From Mariniphaga anaerophila (GTDB taxonomy: Bacteria > Bacteroidota > Bacteroidia > Bacteroidales > Prolixibacteraceae): a stretch of DNA of 64,000 nucleotides. The notes below the pieces were generated by a model. It was given only the letters and a program-made list of their open reading frames with translations. It had not been told where the DNA came from and made no database searches. The translations under genes were made by a program, and so were the position numbers. Shown here piece after piece: positions 25,710 through 33,456 of this stretch; positions within the stretch are counted from its first letter, which is position 1; the number at the start of each line of letters is the position of its first letter. The stretch is taken from NCBI RefSeq assembly GCF_900129025.1, contig NZ_FQUM01000012.1, forward strand, positions 27,065 to 91,064. Direction: 5' to 3'.

Positions 25710-26435
25710 CTACCTGGCTATTTGAATAAATACCTCGTCCATGTTTTTTGCATTGTACGTTTTTTTTAGGTTTGCCGGCGAGTCGAGCGCTTCAATTTTT
25801 CCGGCGTCCATTATGGAAACGCGGTCGCAGTATTCGGCTTCATCCATGTAATGGGTGGTAACAAATACGGTAATTCCGTTGCTGGCAACTTCGTAAATCA
25901 GATCCCAAAATTTGCGCCTGGTAACAGGATCTACTCCGCCCGTGGGCTCGTCCAGAAAAACGATTTTTGGGTCGTGAAAAACGGCAACTGAAAAGGCCAG
26001 TTTCTGTTTCCATCCCAGCGGCAGCCCTGCAATTAGTTTGTGCCGGGCACCGGTCATTTCCAGCTTTTGAAGCAGCAGAGCTTCTTTTTCTTTTCGTTTT
26101 TTAGGAGAAATTCCGTAAATGCCGGCGTAAAACTGAATGTTCTCGGAAACCGTTAGATCTTCGTACAGCGAAAATTTCTGGCTCATGTAACCAATGTTCT
26201 TTTTTATTTTTTCCGTTTCGCGATAAATGTCGAACCCGGCTACTTTTACTTCGCCTGAAGTGGGAGAGGAGAGGCCGCACAAAATGCGGAGAGCTGTTGT
26301 TTTTCCTGCCCCGTTTGCCCCCAAAAAACCGAATATTTCGCCTCGGTAAACATCAAATGTCAGGTTATCGTTGGCCGTGAACGAACCGAATTTTTTAACG
26401 AGATTTTGTACGGTTATTATTTTATCGTTTTCCAT
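25710..26435 (-). CDS. ABC exporter ATP-binding protein with degenerate signature motif
   Basis: A 241-residue nucleotide-binding subunit. Walker A is GANGAGKTT near 39-47, Walker B/D-loop is IVFLDEPTGGVD, and the switch His is in VTTHYMDEAE. The ABC signature reads LPLGWKQ instead of LSGGQ, a replacement I know from the DrrA/YbhF-like exporter group, where one half carries it. Together with the neighbouring 301-residue ATPase, which has a canonical LSGGMKQ, it corresponds to the two halves of E. coli YbhF, split here into two genes 33 nt apart. Confidence 0.9.
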   Translation of the reverse strand: MENDKIITVQNLVKKFGSFTANDNLTFDVYRGEIFGFLGANGAGKTTALRILCGLSSPTSGEVKVAGFDIYRETEKIKKNIGYMSQKFSLYEDLTVSENIQFYAGIYGISPKKRKEKEALLLQKLEMTGARHKLIAGLPLGWKQKLAFSVAVFHDPKIVFLDEPTGGVDPVTRRKFWDLIYEVASNGITVFVTTHYMDEAEYCDRVSIMDAGKIEALDSPANLKKTYNAKNMDEVFIQIAR

Positions 26436-26468
26436 CGTCTGGTATTCGTTTTTTGTACAGAATCGCTT

Positions 26469-27374
26469 TCAGATATTGCTTTGCATATTCATAAACACAT
26501 CTTCAATTCCGGGTTGAATTTCTTCTGCCAGTATATTTTTGTGATTTCGCTTTTCGAGGTACATATCCAGCTCCGACGTTTCAACTTCGTCATTGATTCC
26601 CACAAAATGGACGAACTGGCCAAAAGCAAAAACTGACTCTGCTTTTTCGTAAGCGCGCAAATCATTGATTAACCGATAAGTTTCGTCGGAACGCACCCTG
26701 ATGATTTTTCGCGGGAACTTTTCAGTAATACGAGTGGGCGAATCCACATCCAGAACTTGCCCGTTTTGAACGAGCGCTACCCGGTCGCACAGCGTGGCTT
26801 CATCCATATACGGGGTAGAAACGAGAATGGTAATTTCTTTTGTTTGCAGCTTTTTTAGCATGTCCCAGAACTCCTTTCGCGAAACTGCATCTACGCCGGT
26901 GGTAGGTTCATCCAGTATCAGTATTTTTGGTTTGTGGATGAGCGCACAGGAAAGCGCCAGCTTCTGCTTCATTCCACCGGAAAGCTTGCCTGCCCGCCGG
27001 GTTTTGAATGGTTCGATCTGGTAATAAATGTCGCGAATCAGATCGTAGTTTTCTTCCACGGTAGTTCCAAAAACAGTGGCAAAAAAGTTCAGGTTCTCTT
27101 CCACGCTCAAATCCTGGTACAACGAAAAACGCCCCGGCATGTAACCTACTATTTGTCGTATTTTTTTGAAATCGGAAACTACATCCAGCCCGTCCATTTT
27201 TGCCTTGCCCGAATCAGGCAGAATCAACGTTGTGAGTATTCGCATCAGAGAGGTTTTTCCGGCTCCGTCGGGTCCAATCAGCCCAAACAGTTCTCCTCTG
27301 TTTACCCGCAGGGAAATGTTTTTCAATGCCCGCGTGTCGGAATAGGATTTCGATATGTTTTTAATAACTATCAT
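26469..27374 (-). CDS. ABC exporter ATP-binding protein
   Basis: A 301-residue ATPase with Walker A GPDGAGKTS near 34-42, signature LSGGMKQ, Walker B ILILDEPTTGVD, and a C-terminal extension of about 80 residues after the core. The switch position reads STPYMDEA, so the usual His of STHYMDEA is Pro-Tyr shifted. Thus each of the two ATPases has one non-canonical motif (this one at the H-loop, its partner at the signature), which suggests a heterodimer with one main active site (inference). Confidence 0.9.
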   Translation of the reverse strand: MIVIKNISKSYSDTRALKNISLRVNRGELFGLIGPDGAGKTSLMRILTTLILPDSGKAKMDGLDVVSDFKKIRQIVGYMPGRFSLYQDLSVEENLNFFATVFGTTVEENYDLIRDIYYQIEPFKTRRAGKLSGGMKQKLALSCALIHKPKILILDEPTTGVDAVSRKEFWDMLKKLQTKEITILVSTPYMDEATLCDRVALVQNGQVLDVDSPTRITEKFPRKIIRVRSDETYRLINDLRAYEKAESVFAFGQFVHFVGINDEVETSELDMYLEKRNHKNILAEEIQPGIEDVFMNMQSNI

Positions 27375-27411
27375 TTTTTCGGATACTGCTGATTGCTGAA
27401 TCAGAAAGTGA

Positions 27412-28293
27412 TTACTGCCAACTGATTTCCCCCGGCATGCCGATTTTGAGCGTGCCGTTGTTTTTTACCGCCACTTTTACCGCATAAACCAGTTTTACCC
27501 GTTCTTCCTTGGTTTGAATGATTTTTGGCGTGAATTCCGCTTCAGAAGAAATCCAGGTTATTTTCCCGGGAAAAGATTGATTGTCGGTTTCGTTTTTGTC
27601 GACCCAAACACTTACTTCCTGCCCAATTTTTATGTTGGAAAGCTGCGCGCCGCTCACGTAAACTTTTAATGTCAATTCGTCAAGGTTGGCCATTTTAAAC
27701 AGTGGTTTTCCCGGAGTTGCCAGTTCTCCCAATTCGGCGTAAGTTTCCAGAATTGTTCCGCTTGCAGGCGATTTTACGGTGCAACGCCTGAGCAGGTCGC
27801 CGGTCGCTTCCTTTTGTGTTTCCACAACTTCCAGCTCCTTGCTTATGGATGAGAATTGCGTTTTTGTGCTTTCAATCTGCCGGTTGGCAACGTTGATTTG
27901 GCCGGTAATGTCGTCCAGTTGTTTTTGCGTGGCCGCGCCGTCGCTCAGCATTTGCGAAATCCTTTTTTCGTTGATTTGCAGGTTTCTTTTCTGTTCTTCA
28001 AAAACAGCAATCTGTGCCGCTACCGAAGCTCTTTTTGAAACCACTGCCGCCTTTTGTGCTTCAATTTGCTTCAGTTTGAGAAAAGGCTGAACCGTATCTG
28101 TAATAACAGCAATAAAACCGGCTTCAATTTTTTGCCCTTTTTCTACATTTTTCTGAATAATTTTTCCCGATGATTCTGCCGCAACAATTGTTGTTTCCGT
28201 CTCGAAATTTCCGTATGCGTCGGATTGGTCGTTGTTGTTGGTACATCCAAAAAGCACGGTGGACAGAGTGGCAATGAGTATTTTGTATTTCAT
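27412..28293 (-). CDS. HlyD-family periplasmic adaptor lipoprotein (YbhG-like)
   Basis: Start chosen at 28293 because it opens a lipoprotein signal (MKYKILIATLSTVLFGC); the frame runs 14 codons further up without signal character. The 293-residue product has a lipoyl/barrel-sandwich half (ETETTIVAAESSGKIIQKNVEKGQKIEAG), a coiled-coil hairpin near 70-155 (QIEAQKAAVVSKRASVAAQIAV...), the returning half (VKSPASGTILETYAELGELATPGKPLF) and a beta-barrel end. It would link the ABC exporter to the TolC-type protein encoded just upstream. Confidence 0.9.
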   Translation of the reverse strand: MKYKILIATLSTVLFGCTNNNDQSDAYGNFETETTIVAAESSGKIIQKNVEKGQKIEAGFIAVITDTVQPFLKLKQIEAQKAAVVSKRASVAAQIAVFEEQKRNLQINEKRISQMLSDGAATQKQLDDITGQINVANRQIESTKTQFSSISKELEVVETQKEATGDLLRRCTVKSPASGTILETYAELGELATPGKPLFKMANLDELTLKVYVSGAQLSNIKIGQEVSVWVDKNETDNQSFPGKITWISSEAEFTPKIIQTKEERVKLVYAVKVAVKNNGTLKIGMPGEISWQ

Positions 28294-28384
28294 CTGTGTG
28301 AAGTTTTTTGATTTCTGAATGTTCGAAAAATTCATGTTCGTTACATGGTTTTATTTTAAAAACTGAAAATGGTGCTGTTAATCA

Positions 28385-29647
28385 CTAGCGAGTGTTTTTT
28401 CCTTTTATTAAGTTGTATTTTTCTTTAGCCTCGTTGAACTGAATTTTGTGCAATTCGTAATTGAGTTTCGCAACGGTTTCTGCTTGTATATCCTGAATGT
28501 AATCGGATGTAGTAATCGTTTCGTTTTCCAGCTTTGAGGCAGACGCTCGTGCAATTTTTGTGCGGAGCGAAACCAGTTGCACGTCTGTTTTTAGCAGTGT
28601 CTCCAATTTTTTGATTTGTTCGTTTTGCTGCGCCAGCAGTATTTCCAGATTTTGGTTGAAGGTTTCTTCCTGCCGGTCGATTAATTGTTGCTGAAGCCGT
28701 AGTTCCTGTTTTTGGCGTGTCGTTTTTTTCCAGTCGAAAACATTCCACGAAAGCCCCAGCCCAACCATGTAATACGTGTCGAACTCGTTGTTTAGCATGT
28801 TTAATCCCGGTTTTCCGTAGCCGGCCTGTCCAAATCCGAAAAGTCTGGGGTTTCTGTTTTTCTCAAGCAATTCCGATTGTTTGTCCAGTTGAATTTTTTG
28901 CGTTTCAAACAGCGCCGATTCAGGCCTTCGAAAACTTTGCTGTTCAGAAATTCCCGATGAACTGTATTTTAGCGATGAACTTTCTTCTATGGTTTTCCCG
29001 GTTAATATGGCGAGCATTTGCAAGGCTGCTTTTTCTGCTGCGTTTATTTCAATTTTACTTTGTTCAAGGTTCAGAATTTCCGCTTCTAGTATTAGTGCTG
29101 CCGATTGCTCCACTACCTGGTGTTTTATTCCTGATTGCGCTGCTTTCAGTTTTTCAAGGAGCACTTTTTTTTGAGCCTCCAGTACTTTTTTTTGTTTGTC
29201 GATGGCCAGCGCCGCAAAAAAAGCCCGGGCAACCTGCTCGTTTAATTTGTACAACTCCACTTCCAACTGGCTGAGGTTGCTTTGCAACATCGCTTCTTCA
29301 AGTTGATCATTTGCCGCAACCAGCCCGCCGTCCCAAATGGTTTGCCTGATTTCTGCGTAAGCTTTGTATTGGTCTTTGGAAACCGACGGAATGGCCATGT
29401 TGGGAATGTCGATATTTATGTGGGTAACATCCGACTGGTAGGTGGCCTGCCCGTTGACAGAAACCTGTGGTAAATACCCGGTTTGGTTATTTTTCTTGTT
29501 CAATTCGGAAATTTCTTTTCTGATTTCCGTTTGTTTCAGGTTCGGGTAGTTTTCGCGTGCCCAGCCGTAGCAGTCGTTAAGCGAAATATTTTCCTGAGCA
29601 AAAGCCAGTTGGGCCGGCAACAGCAGAAACAGAATTAGTTTTCTCAT
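28385..29647 (-). CDS. TolC-family outer-membrane efflux protein
   Basis: A 420-residue protein with a signal peptide (MRKLILFLLLPAQLAFAQ) and the two long helical hairpins of TolC proteins, rich in Gln, Glu and Leu (ARAFFAALAIDKQKKVLEAQKKVLLEKL near 145-172; IDRQEETFNQNLEILLAQQNEQIKKL near 320-345). Its start overlaps the stop of the TetR gene by 4 nt, so the regulator and exporter are translated together. It gives the operon a complete envelope-spanning path. Confidence 0.91.
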   Translation of the reverse strand: MRKLILFLLLPAQLAFAQENISLNDCYGWARENYPNLKQTEIRKEISELNKKNNQTGYLPQVSVNGQATYQSDVTHINIDIPNMAIPSVSKDQYKAYAEIRQTIWDGGLVAANDQLEEAMLQSNLSQLEVELYKLNEQVARAFFAALAIDKQKKVLEAQKKVLLEKLKAAQSGIKHQVVEQSAALILEAEILNLEQSKIEINAAEKAALQMLAILTGKTIEESSSLKYSSSGISEQQSFRRPESALFETQKIQLDKQSELLEKNRNPRLFGFGQAGYGKPGLNMLNNEFDTYYMVGLGLSWNVFDWKKTTRQKQELRLQQQLIDRQEETFNQNLEILLAQQNEQIKKLETLLKTDVQLVSLRTKIARASASKLENETITTSDYIQDIQAETVAKLNYELHKIQFNEAKEKYNLIKGKNTR

Positions 29648-30258
29648 TTTATAAGAATTGAGTTGAAAATGAATTCTTTTACGGTTTGCTTCCTCCTTTC
29701 CAGAAAATCGGTGTATTCCTTTTTGTTGTTGTCAAAAAGCATAATTTGCACAAGCGGGCGCGCAGCAACAGGGAAAATACTAAGTGCAAGTATATTCATA
29801 AGCAGTTCCCGCGGATCCATTTTTCTGATTCTTCCGGCTTCCATTTCGTTGTTCAGCATTGCAAAAACTTCAGTAGGATTTATTCCGTTCTTTTTAATTA
29901 CTGCCGCCAGAAAAGTGGGATCGCGATGAATTTCTTTCAGAATAAAAGCCGGCAGAAACGGATTTTTCATCAGTAGTGTAATGTACTTTTCAATGAAAGT
30001 TTCCAGCTTTTTTTCGATGGGCAGTTCGGAGCGGATGAAAGTTGTGAGGTCTGGAAAAATTTGTTTGAAAACCCTGCTGAAGATGGCTTCGAACAGTTTT
30101 TGCTTCGTTCGGAAATAGTAATGCAAAAGTGCTTTATTAATGCCAGCTTCATCGGCAATTTCTTGCATGCGTGAGCCATCCATCCCTTTTTTTATGAAAA
30201 CTGTTTTTGCGGCTTCCAGAATTTTGTCTTCTGTATTGTCTTTCTTAGTTTGACTCAT
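29644..30258 (-). CDS. TetR/AcrR-family regulator of the exporter operon
   Basis: A 204-residue regulator with the TetR helix-turn-helix near 25-60 (SRMQEIADEAGINKALLHYYFRTKQKLFEAI) and a variable ligand-binding C-terminal domain. It is the first gene of the minus-strand operon and its stop overlaps the TolC start. Two matching 18-bp palindromes lie at its own promoter, one across the predicted -7 element, so autorepression of the whole operon, relieved by a ligand, is the likely mode. E. coli CecR (YbiH) holds the same position in front of ybhGFSR. Confidence 0.91.
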   Translation of the reverse strand: MSQTKKDNTEDKILEAAKTVFIKKGMDGSRMQEIADEAGINKALLHYYFRTKQKLFEAIFSRVFKQIFPDLTTFIRSELPIEKKLETFIEKYITLLMKNPFLPAFILKEIHRDPTFLAAVIKKNGINPTEVFAMLNNEMEAGRIRKMDPRELLMNILALSIFPVAARPLVQIMLFDNNKKEYTDFLERRKQTVKEFIFNSILIK

Positions 30259-30273
30259 TATTTAACCATTTAA

Positions 30274-30291
30274 TTTAACCAGTTGGTCAAA
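30274..30291. promoter_or_regulatory. Proximal TetR-type operator
   Basis: TTTAACC-AGTT-GGTCAAA is an 18-bp dyad with one mismatch. It overlaps the predicted -7 element of the TetR gene on the minus strand (30288-30295) and covers the expected transcription start, so binding would block initiation. Confidence 0.65.
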
Positions 30292-30318
30292 ATTAAGAAG
30301 CTTTATTTTATTAGCCAA
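30288..30318 (-). promoter_or_regulatory. Bacteroidota-type promoter of the TetR-exporter operon
   Basis: On the minus strand: TTG (30318-30316), 20-nt spacer, TAATTTTG (30295-30288), which matches the TTG / TAnnTTTG consensus. The expected start of transcription is near 30281, 23 nt before the TetR start codon and inside the proximal operator. Confidence 0.6.
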
Positions 30319-30335
30319 ACAATTTACCCGAAAAG

Positions 30336-30353
30336 TTTAACCGAATGGTTAAA
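30336..30353. promoter_or_regulatory. Distal TetR-type operator
   Basis: TTTAACC-GAAT-GGTTAAA is a perfect 18-bp dyad, the same design as the proximal site with centres 62 bp apart (about six helical turns). It lies just upstream of the predicted -33 element. Confidence 0.65.
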
Positions 30354-30460
30354 TTCGAAAAAGGTAATTCCCCGGGAAATGATCGATTGGAACACTGGCT
30401 TGTCGAATTAGAAAGCAGTCTGGTTTAGTTTGAGAACAAACCTGGTTTTTAGATTTTTTC

Positions 30461-30922
30461 TTATTTTCTGAAGCGTATCATCAAATTTTTTGCCGGAACA
30501 TATCCGTATTTTCTGTAAATTTCTTCACCCTGTTTATTGAGAATCAGATGGGTGGGCACTGCTGATATTCCAAAATACCTCATTACATTCTGACTGTTGG
30601 AATTCAGGATATTAAGAACAACAACGTTGACATTTTTTTCGGGGATACTCTTGATTTCTTCCAGTTCGGGCTCCATTTGTTTGCAAATAGTGCATCCGTT
30701 TGATTTGAACTGAAGCAGGGTAAACTCAAAATTTTTTCCGTTTTTTGTATAGTTAAAAAGAGAATCTACCCATTGTTCTCCGGAAATAATGGCTTCAGTA
30801 CCAGAAGTTTTTTTTATTTTTTCTGAAATGAAGTTATTTAAGTTGTCTTTCAGAAAATACCCCATGATAAGTAGTAAAACCAGAAGCGACAGAATGATTT
30901 TCGGAAGGTTTTGTGTTTTCAT
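30461..30922 (-). CDS. Membrane-anchored thioredoxin-like protein
   Basis: A 153-residue protein with one N-terminal membrane helix (IILSLLVLLLIMGYFL, 9-24) and a thioredoxin fold outside the membrane. The active site is C77-T-I-C80 in FKSNGCTICKQMEPE, and the cis-proline is in GISAVPTHLIL (Pro123). It probably reduces or oxidises disulfides in the periplasm. No partner gene is adjacent, so the target is unknown. A TACCTTTG -7 element (30950-30943, minus) sits 21 nt before the start. Confidence 0.87.
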   Translation of the reverse strand: MKTQNLPKIILSLLVLLLIMGYFLKDNLNNFISEKIKKTSGTEAIISGEQWVDSLFNYTKNGKNFEFTLLQFKSNGCTICKQMEPELEEIKSIPEKNVNVVVLNILNSNSQNVMRYFGISAVPTHLILNKQGEEIYRKYGYVPAKNLMIRFRK

Positions 30923-30942
30923 TTTTTTGAAAAATGTTTATA

Positions 30943-30950
30943 CAAAGGTA
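30943..30950 (-). promoter_or_regulatory. -7 promoter element of the thioredoxin-like gene
   Basis: TACCTTTG on the minus strand matches TAnnTTTG. I could not find a TTG at 19-20 nt spacing, so only the -7 half is supported. Confidence 0.4.
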
Positions 30951-31040
30951 TGACTTTCCACGGTGACCTGTTCTAAAAAAGCTTGATAAAAAACGTACGA
31001 TACTTCGTTGTGTTTCGTTTTAAACCGCAATATTTGCAAA

Positions 31041-32393
31041 ATGCGCGACATAAATAAAAACCTCACTGAAGGACCCACCGGAAAACAATTGGTGCAACTT
31101 ACCTGGCCTATGTTGTTGGGGCTGACAGGAATGGTTGTTTTCAATCTGGTGGACACCTATTTTATCGGGAAGCTTGGCGTTCAGCAGTTGGCTGCCATGG
31201 GATTTTGCTTCCCGGTTGTGATGTTTGTAAATAGTCTGTCGCACGGTGTGGGAATCGGCACTTCTTCGCTGGTGTCGCGCAATATTGTAAGTACGCATCG
31301 TAACACGGTAAAGCTGATGGCAAGCCGGGCTGTTTTGCTGGGGATTATCATTGTGGCGATTTTTGTGGTTGCAGGACTTCTTACCATTCGTCCGCTTTTT
31401 ATTGCGCTGGGCGCCGGTCCCGAAATACTGGGGCACATTAACGATTACATGAGTGTTTGGTATTACGGCGTTGCCTTTGTTGTGGTTCCGATGATTGGAA
31501 ATAACATTGTGCGGGCAACCGGCGATACATTTACACCGGGAATGTTGATGGTTATTTCTGCAATTATCAATGCGATTCTCGATCCGCTTTTGATATTCGG
31601 AATTGGCCCGTTTCCCGAAATGGGCATGAAAGGAGCAGCGTTGGCTACTGTAATTTCAAGAAGTTCCGGGTTGGTTTTTATCCTCATTGTTCTCATTCGC
31701 CGTGAAAAGCTGCTTTCGTTGCACTTGGGACGCTTTCAGGAGATTATGAAAACCTGGCGGGATGTGCTTTCCATTGCAGGCCCTGCAAGTCTGGCACTTT
31801 TAATTACTCCTGTTTCTATTGGTTTGATTACGCGAATTATTTCGGGGTTTGGAAAGGAAGCTGTGGCGGCATTCGGTGTGGCTTCGCGCATCGAAACATT
31901 TGCCCTGATGATGATATCTGCCCTGGGCTCGGTTCTGATTATTTTTATGGGACAGAACATCAGCCAGAAAAAGTTCCCCCGTATTTTTCAGGCGTTGAAA
32001 TATGCGGGCTATTTTTCGCTGGTGTGGGGAGGAGCAATTTTTGTTTTGCTGGTATTTTTTGCCGAACCGGTTTCTGCGCTTTTTTCAGACCACCAGGAAG
32101 TGGTAAATATTACCTCGCAATACCTGAAAACTGTAGGTATGAGCTACGGTTTTCAGGGATTGGTAATGGTAAGTATGTCGTGCTTCAACGGACTGAATAA
32201 ACCGCTGCCATCCACTTTTTTTTCGGTGTTAAGAATGCTTGCATTGTATGTGCCGCTTGCCTGGGTTGGAAGCCTTTATTTTGGCTTGCCCGGCGTTTTT
32301 TGGGCTGCATTGCTGGCCAATTTTGTTTCCGGAATTCTGGCCTTCCTGTTTCTAATCAGAACCGTCAGAAAGTTAAGGGAATCGGAAGTTTAA
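31041..32393 (+). CDS. MATE-family efflux transporter
   Basis: Start chosen at ATG 31041, which gives the usual MATE N-terminus (LTEGPTGKQLVQLTWPMLLGLTGMVVFNLVDTYFIGKLGVQQLAAMGF). The 450-residue product has twelve hydrophobic segments in two related halves, the second opening around WRDVLSIAGPASLALLITPVSIGLITRI. MATE proteins export cationic drugs or metabolites in exchange for Na+ or H+. The substrate cannot be predicted. Its stop overlaps the stop of the convergent corA gene by 4 nt. Confidence 0.93.
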   Translation: MRDINKNLTEGPTGKQLVQLTWPMLLGLTGMVVFNLVDTYFIGKLGVQQLAAMGFCFPVVMFVNSLSHGVGIGTSSLVSRNIVSTHRNTVKLMASRAVLLGIIIVAIFVVAGLLTIRPLFIALGAGPEILGHINDYMSVWYYGVAFVVVPMIGNNIVRATGDTFTPGMLMVISAIINAILDPLLIFGIGPFPEMGMKGAALATVISRSSGLVFILIVLIRREKLLSLHLGRFQEIMKTWRDVLSIAGPASLALLITPVSIGLITRIISGFGKEAVAAFGVASRIETFALMMISALGSVLIIFMGQNISQKKFPRIFQALKYAGYFSLVWGGAIFVLLVFFAEPVSALFSDHQEVVNITSQYLKTVGMSYGFQGLVMVSMSCFNGLNKPLPSTFFSVLRMLALYVPLAWVGSLYFGLPGVFWAALLANFVSGILAFLFLIRTVRKLRESEV

Positions 32394-33322
32394 AACCACT
32401 TTCTTCTTCGGAAAAGCAGAACTCCCAGGTACGACATGAAACCGGAAAAGCCAATGATTGCCGGGAATGCCCAACTGTGTCCTTCGAGGTAGTTTGGCAC
32501 ATTCATTCCGTATAAACTGGCAATCAATGTTGGAATCATCAAAATAATTGAAATGAGTGTAAGTTGCTTCATTACCACGTTCAGGTTGTTGGAAATTACC
32601 GAAGCAAAAGCATCCATCATTCCGCTTTGAATATCCGAATATATTTGAGCCATATCCAGCGCCTGTTTGTTTTCGATGATTGCATCTTCCAGCAAATCCT
32701 CGTTTATTTCGCTGATGTTGTTTTTTCTCGAACTCCTGAGTTTGGCCAGAATCAGTTCGTTTGCCTTTAAGGAAGTAATAAAGAAAACCAGGCATTTTTC
32801 CATTTTCAGGAGTTTGTTCAGCTCCTTGTTCCGGATAGATTTTTCCAGGTCTTGTTCGATATTTGCGGTTTGCTGGTTAATCTGTTTCAGGTAATGCAGG
32901 TACGTTGTTGCCGAACGTAAAAAAAGTTTCAGAATGAAATTGAGTTCATCGGAAATTGGTTGTTTCATGTCGCGGTAAACCGATGGCTGCTCAAATGGCA
33001 AAACGTCGTTTAAAAGGGAACAAATGGTAATGGTGTAATTGTGGGCCAGGAAAATTCCGAGCGGAACCGTAAAATAAGGAACTCCGTTGTCGGGACTGCT
33101 GACCGGGATGCGTAAAATTACCAGTTGCCATTCGTCGTCAAATTCCACACGCGGACGCTCATCGGCATCGAGGATGTCCTGAACAATGTCGGCAGGAATA
33201 TTGAACTCATTTGTTAAACGATTGATTTCTGTTGGGGTTGGCGTTGAAACATTTATCCAGCACCCTTTTTCAACATTTGGAATTTCGTTGTAACCCCCGA
33301 ATGTTTTAAAAATTTTCAGCAT
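32390..33322 (-). CDS. corA: CorA-family magnesium/cobalt channel
   Basis: A 310-residue protein with the CorA layout: an N-terminal cytoplasmic funnel, a long acidic/basic helix region, and two C-terminal membrane helices with the selectivity motif Y-G-M-N in SLYGMNVPNYLEG, then a positive tail (FRRRKWF). It should carry Mg2+ (or Co2+/Ni2+) into the cell. The start codon at 33322 is preceded at 6 nt by a perfect AAGGAGG (33335-33329, minus), unusual for Bacteroidota genes. The leader holds two small coupled frames described separately, which suggests translational control. Confidence 0.93.
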   Translation of the reverse strand: MLKIFKTFGGYNEIPNVEKGCWINVSTPTPTEINRLTNEFNIPADIVQDILDADERPRVEFDDEWQLVILRIPVSSPDNGVPYFTVPLGIFLAHNYTITICSLLNDVLPFEQPSVYRDMKQPISDELNFILKLFLRSATTYLHYLKQINQQTANIEQDLEKSIRNKELNKLLKMEKCLVFFITSLKANELILAKLRSSRKNNISEINEDLLEDAIIENKQALDMAQIYSDIQSGMMDAFASVISNNLNVVMKQLTLISIILMIPTLIASLYGMNVPNYLEGHSWAFPAIIGFSGFMSYLGVLLFRRRKWF

Positions 33323-33333
33323 GGTTTGCCTCC

Positions 33334-33360
33334 TTATGCTTTATGCTCGCGCGGAGGCAT
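33334..33360 (-). CDS. Leader frame 2 upstream of corA (8 codons)
   Basis: Reads MPPREHKA then TAA. A perfect AAGGAGG (33374-33368) stands 7 nt before its ATG. Its TAA (33336-33334) overlaps the corA AAGGAGG, so a ribosome ending here would be delivered to the corA start 11 nt further on. Codons 2-3 (CCU CCG, Pro-Pro) contain CCUCC, which can pair with the GGAGG either of its own site or of the corA site. Pro-Pro near the start favours stalling. Expression has not been shown; spacing, perfect sites and nested stops make it more than a chance frame. Confidence 0.55.
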   Translation of the reverse strand: MPPREHKA

Positions 33361-33372
33361 TGTCGGCCCTCC

Positions 33373-33423
33373 TTACAAGCAGGTTAATACTTCTCTCTGT
33401 CTATGACACGGGCCATCGTCCAT
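33373..33423 (-). CDS. Leader frame 1 upstream of corA (16 codons)
   Basis: Reads MDDGPCHRQREVLTCL then TAA (33375-33373), with the stop overlapping the AAGGAGG that serves leader frame 2. It starts about 19 nt after the transcription start predicted from the -7 element. Its own ribosome site is weak (A-rich, the common Bacteroidota style). The early Asp-Asp-Gly-Pro run resembles the acidic/proline nascent chains that destabilise ribosomes at low Mg2+ in enterobacterial magnesium leaders such as MgtL; that parallel is inference. Confidence 0.5.
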   Translation of the reverse strand: MDDGPCHRQREVLTCL

Positions 33424-33448
33424 GATTTTTTCTTTAAAATTTGTGGTG

Positions 33449-33456
33449 CAAAAGTA
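33449..33456 (-). promoter_or_regulatory. -7 promoter element for the corA leader transcript
   Basis: TACTTTTG on the minus strand matches TAnnTTTG. It implies transcription from about 33442, giving a leader near 120 nt. A TTG lies 24 nt upstream, longer than the usual spacing. Confidence 0.5.
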
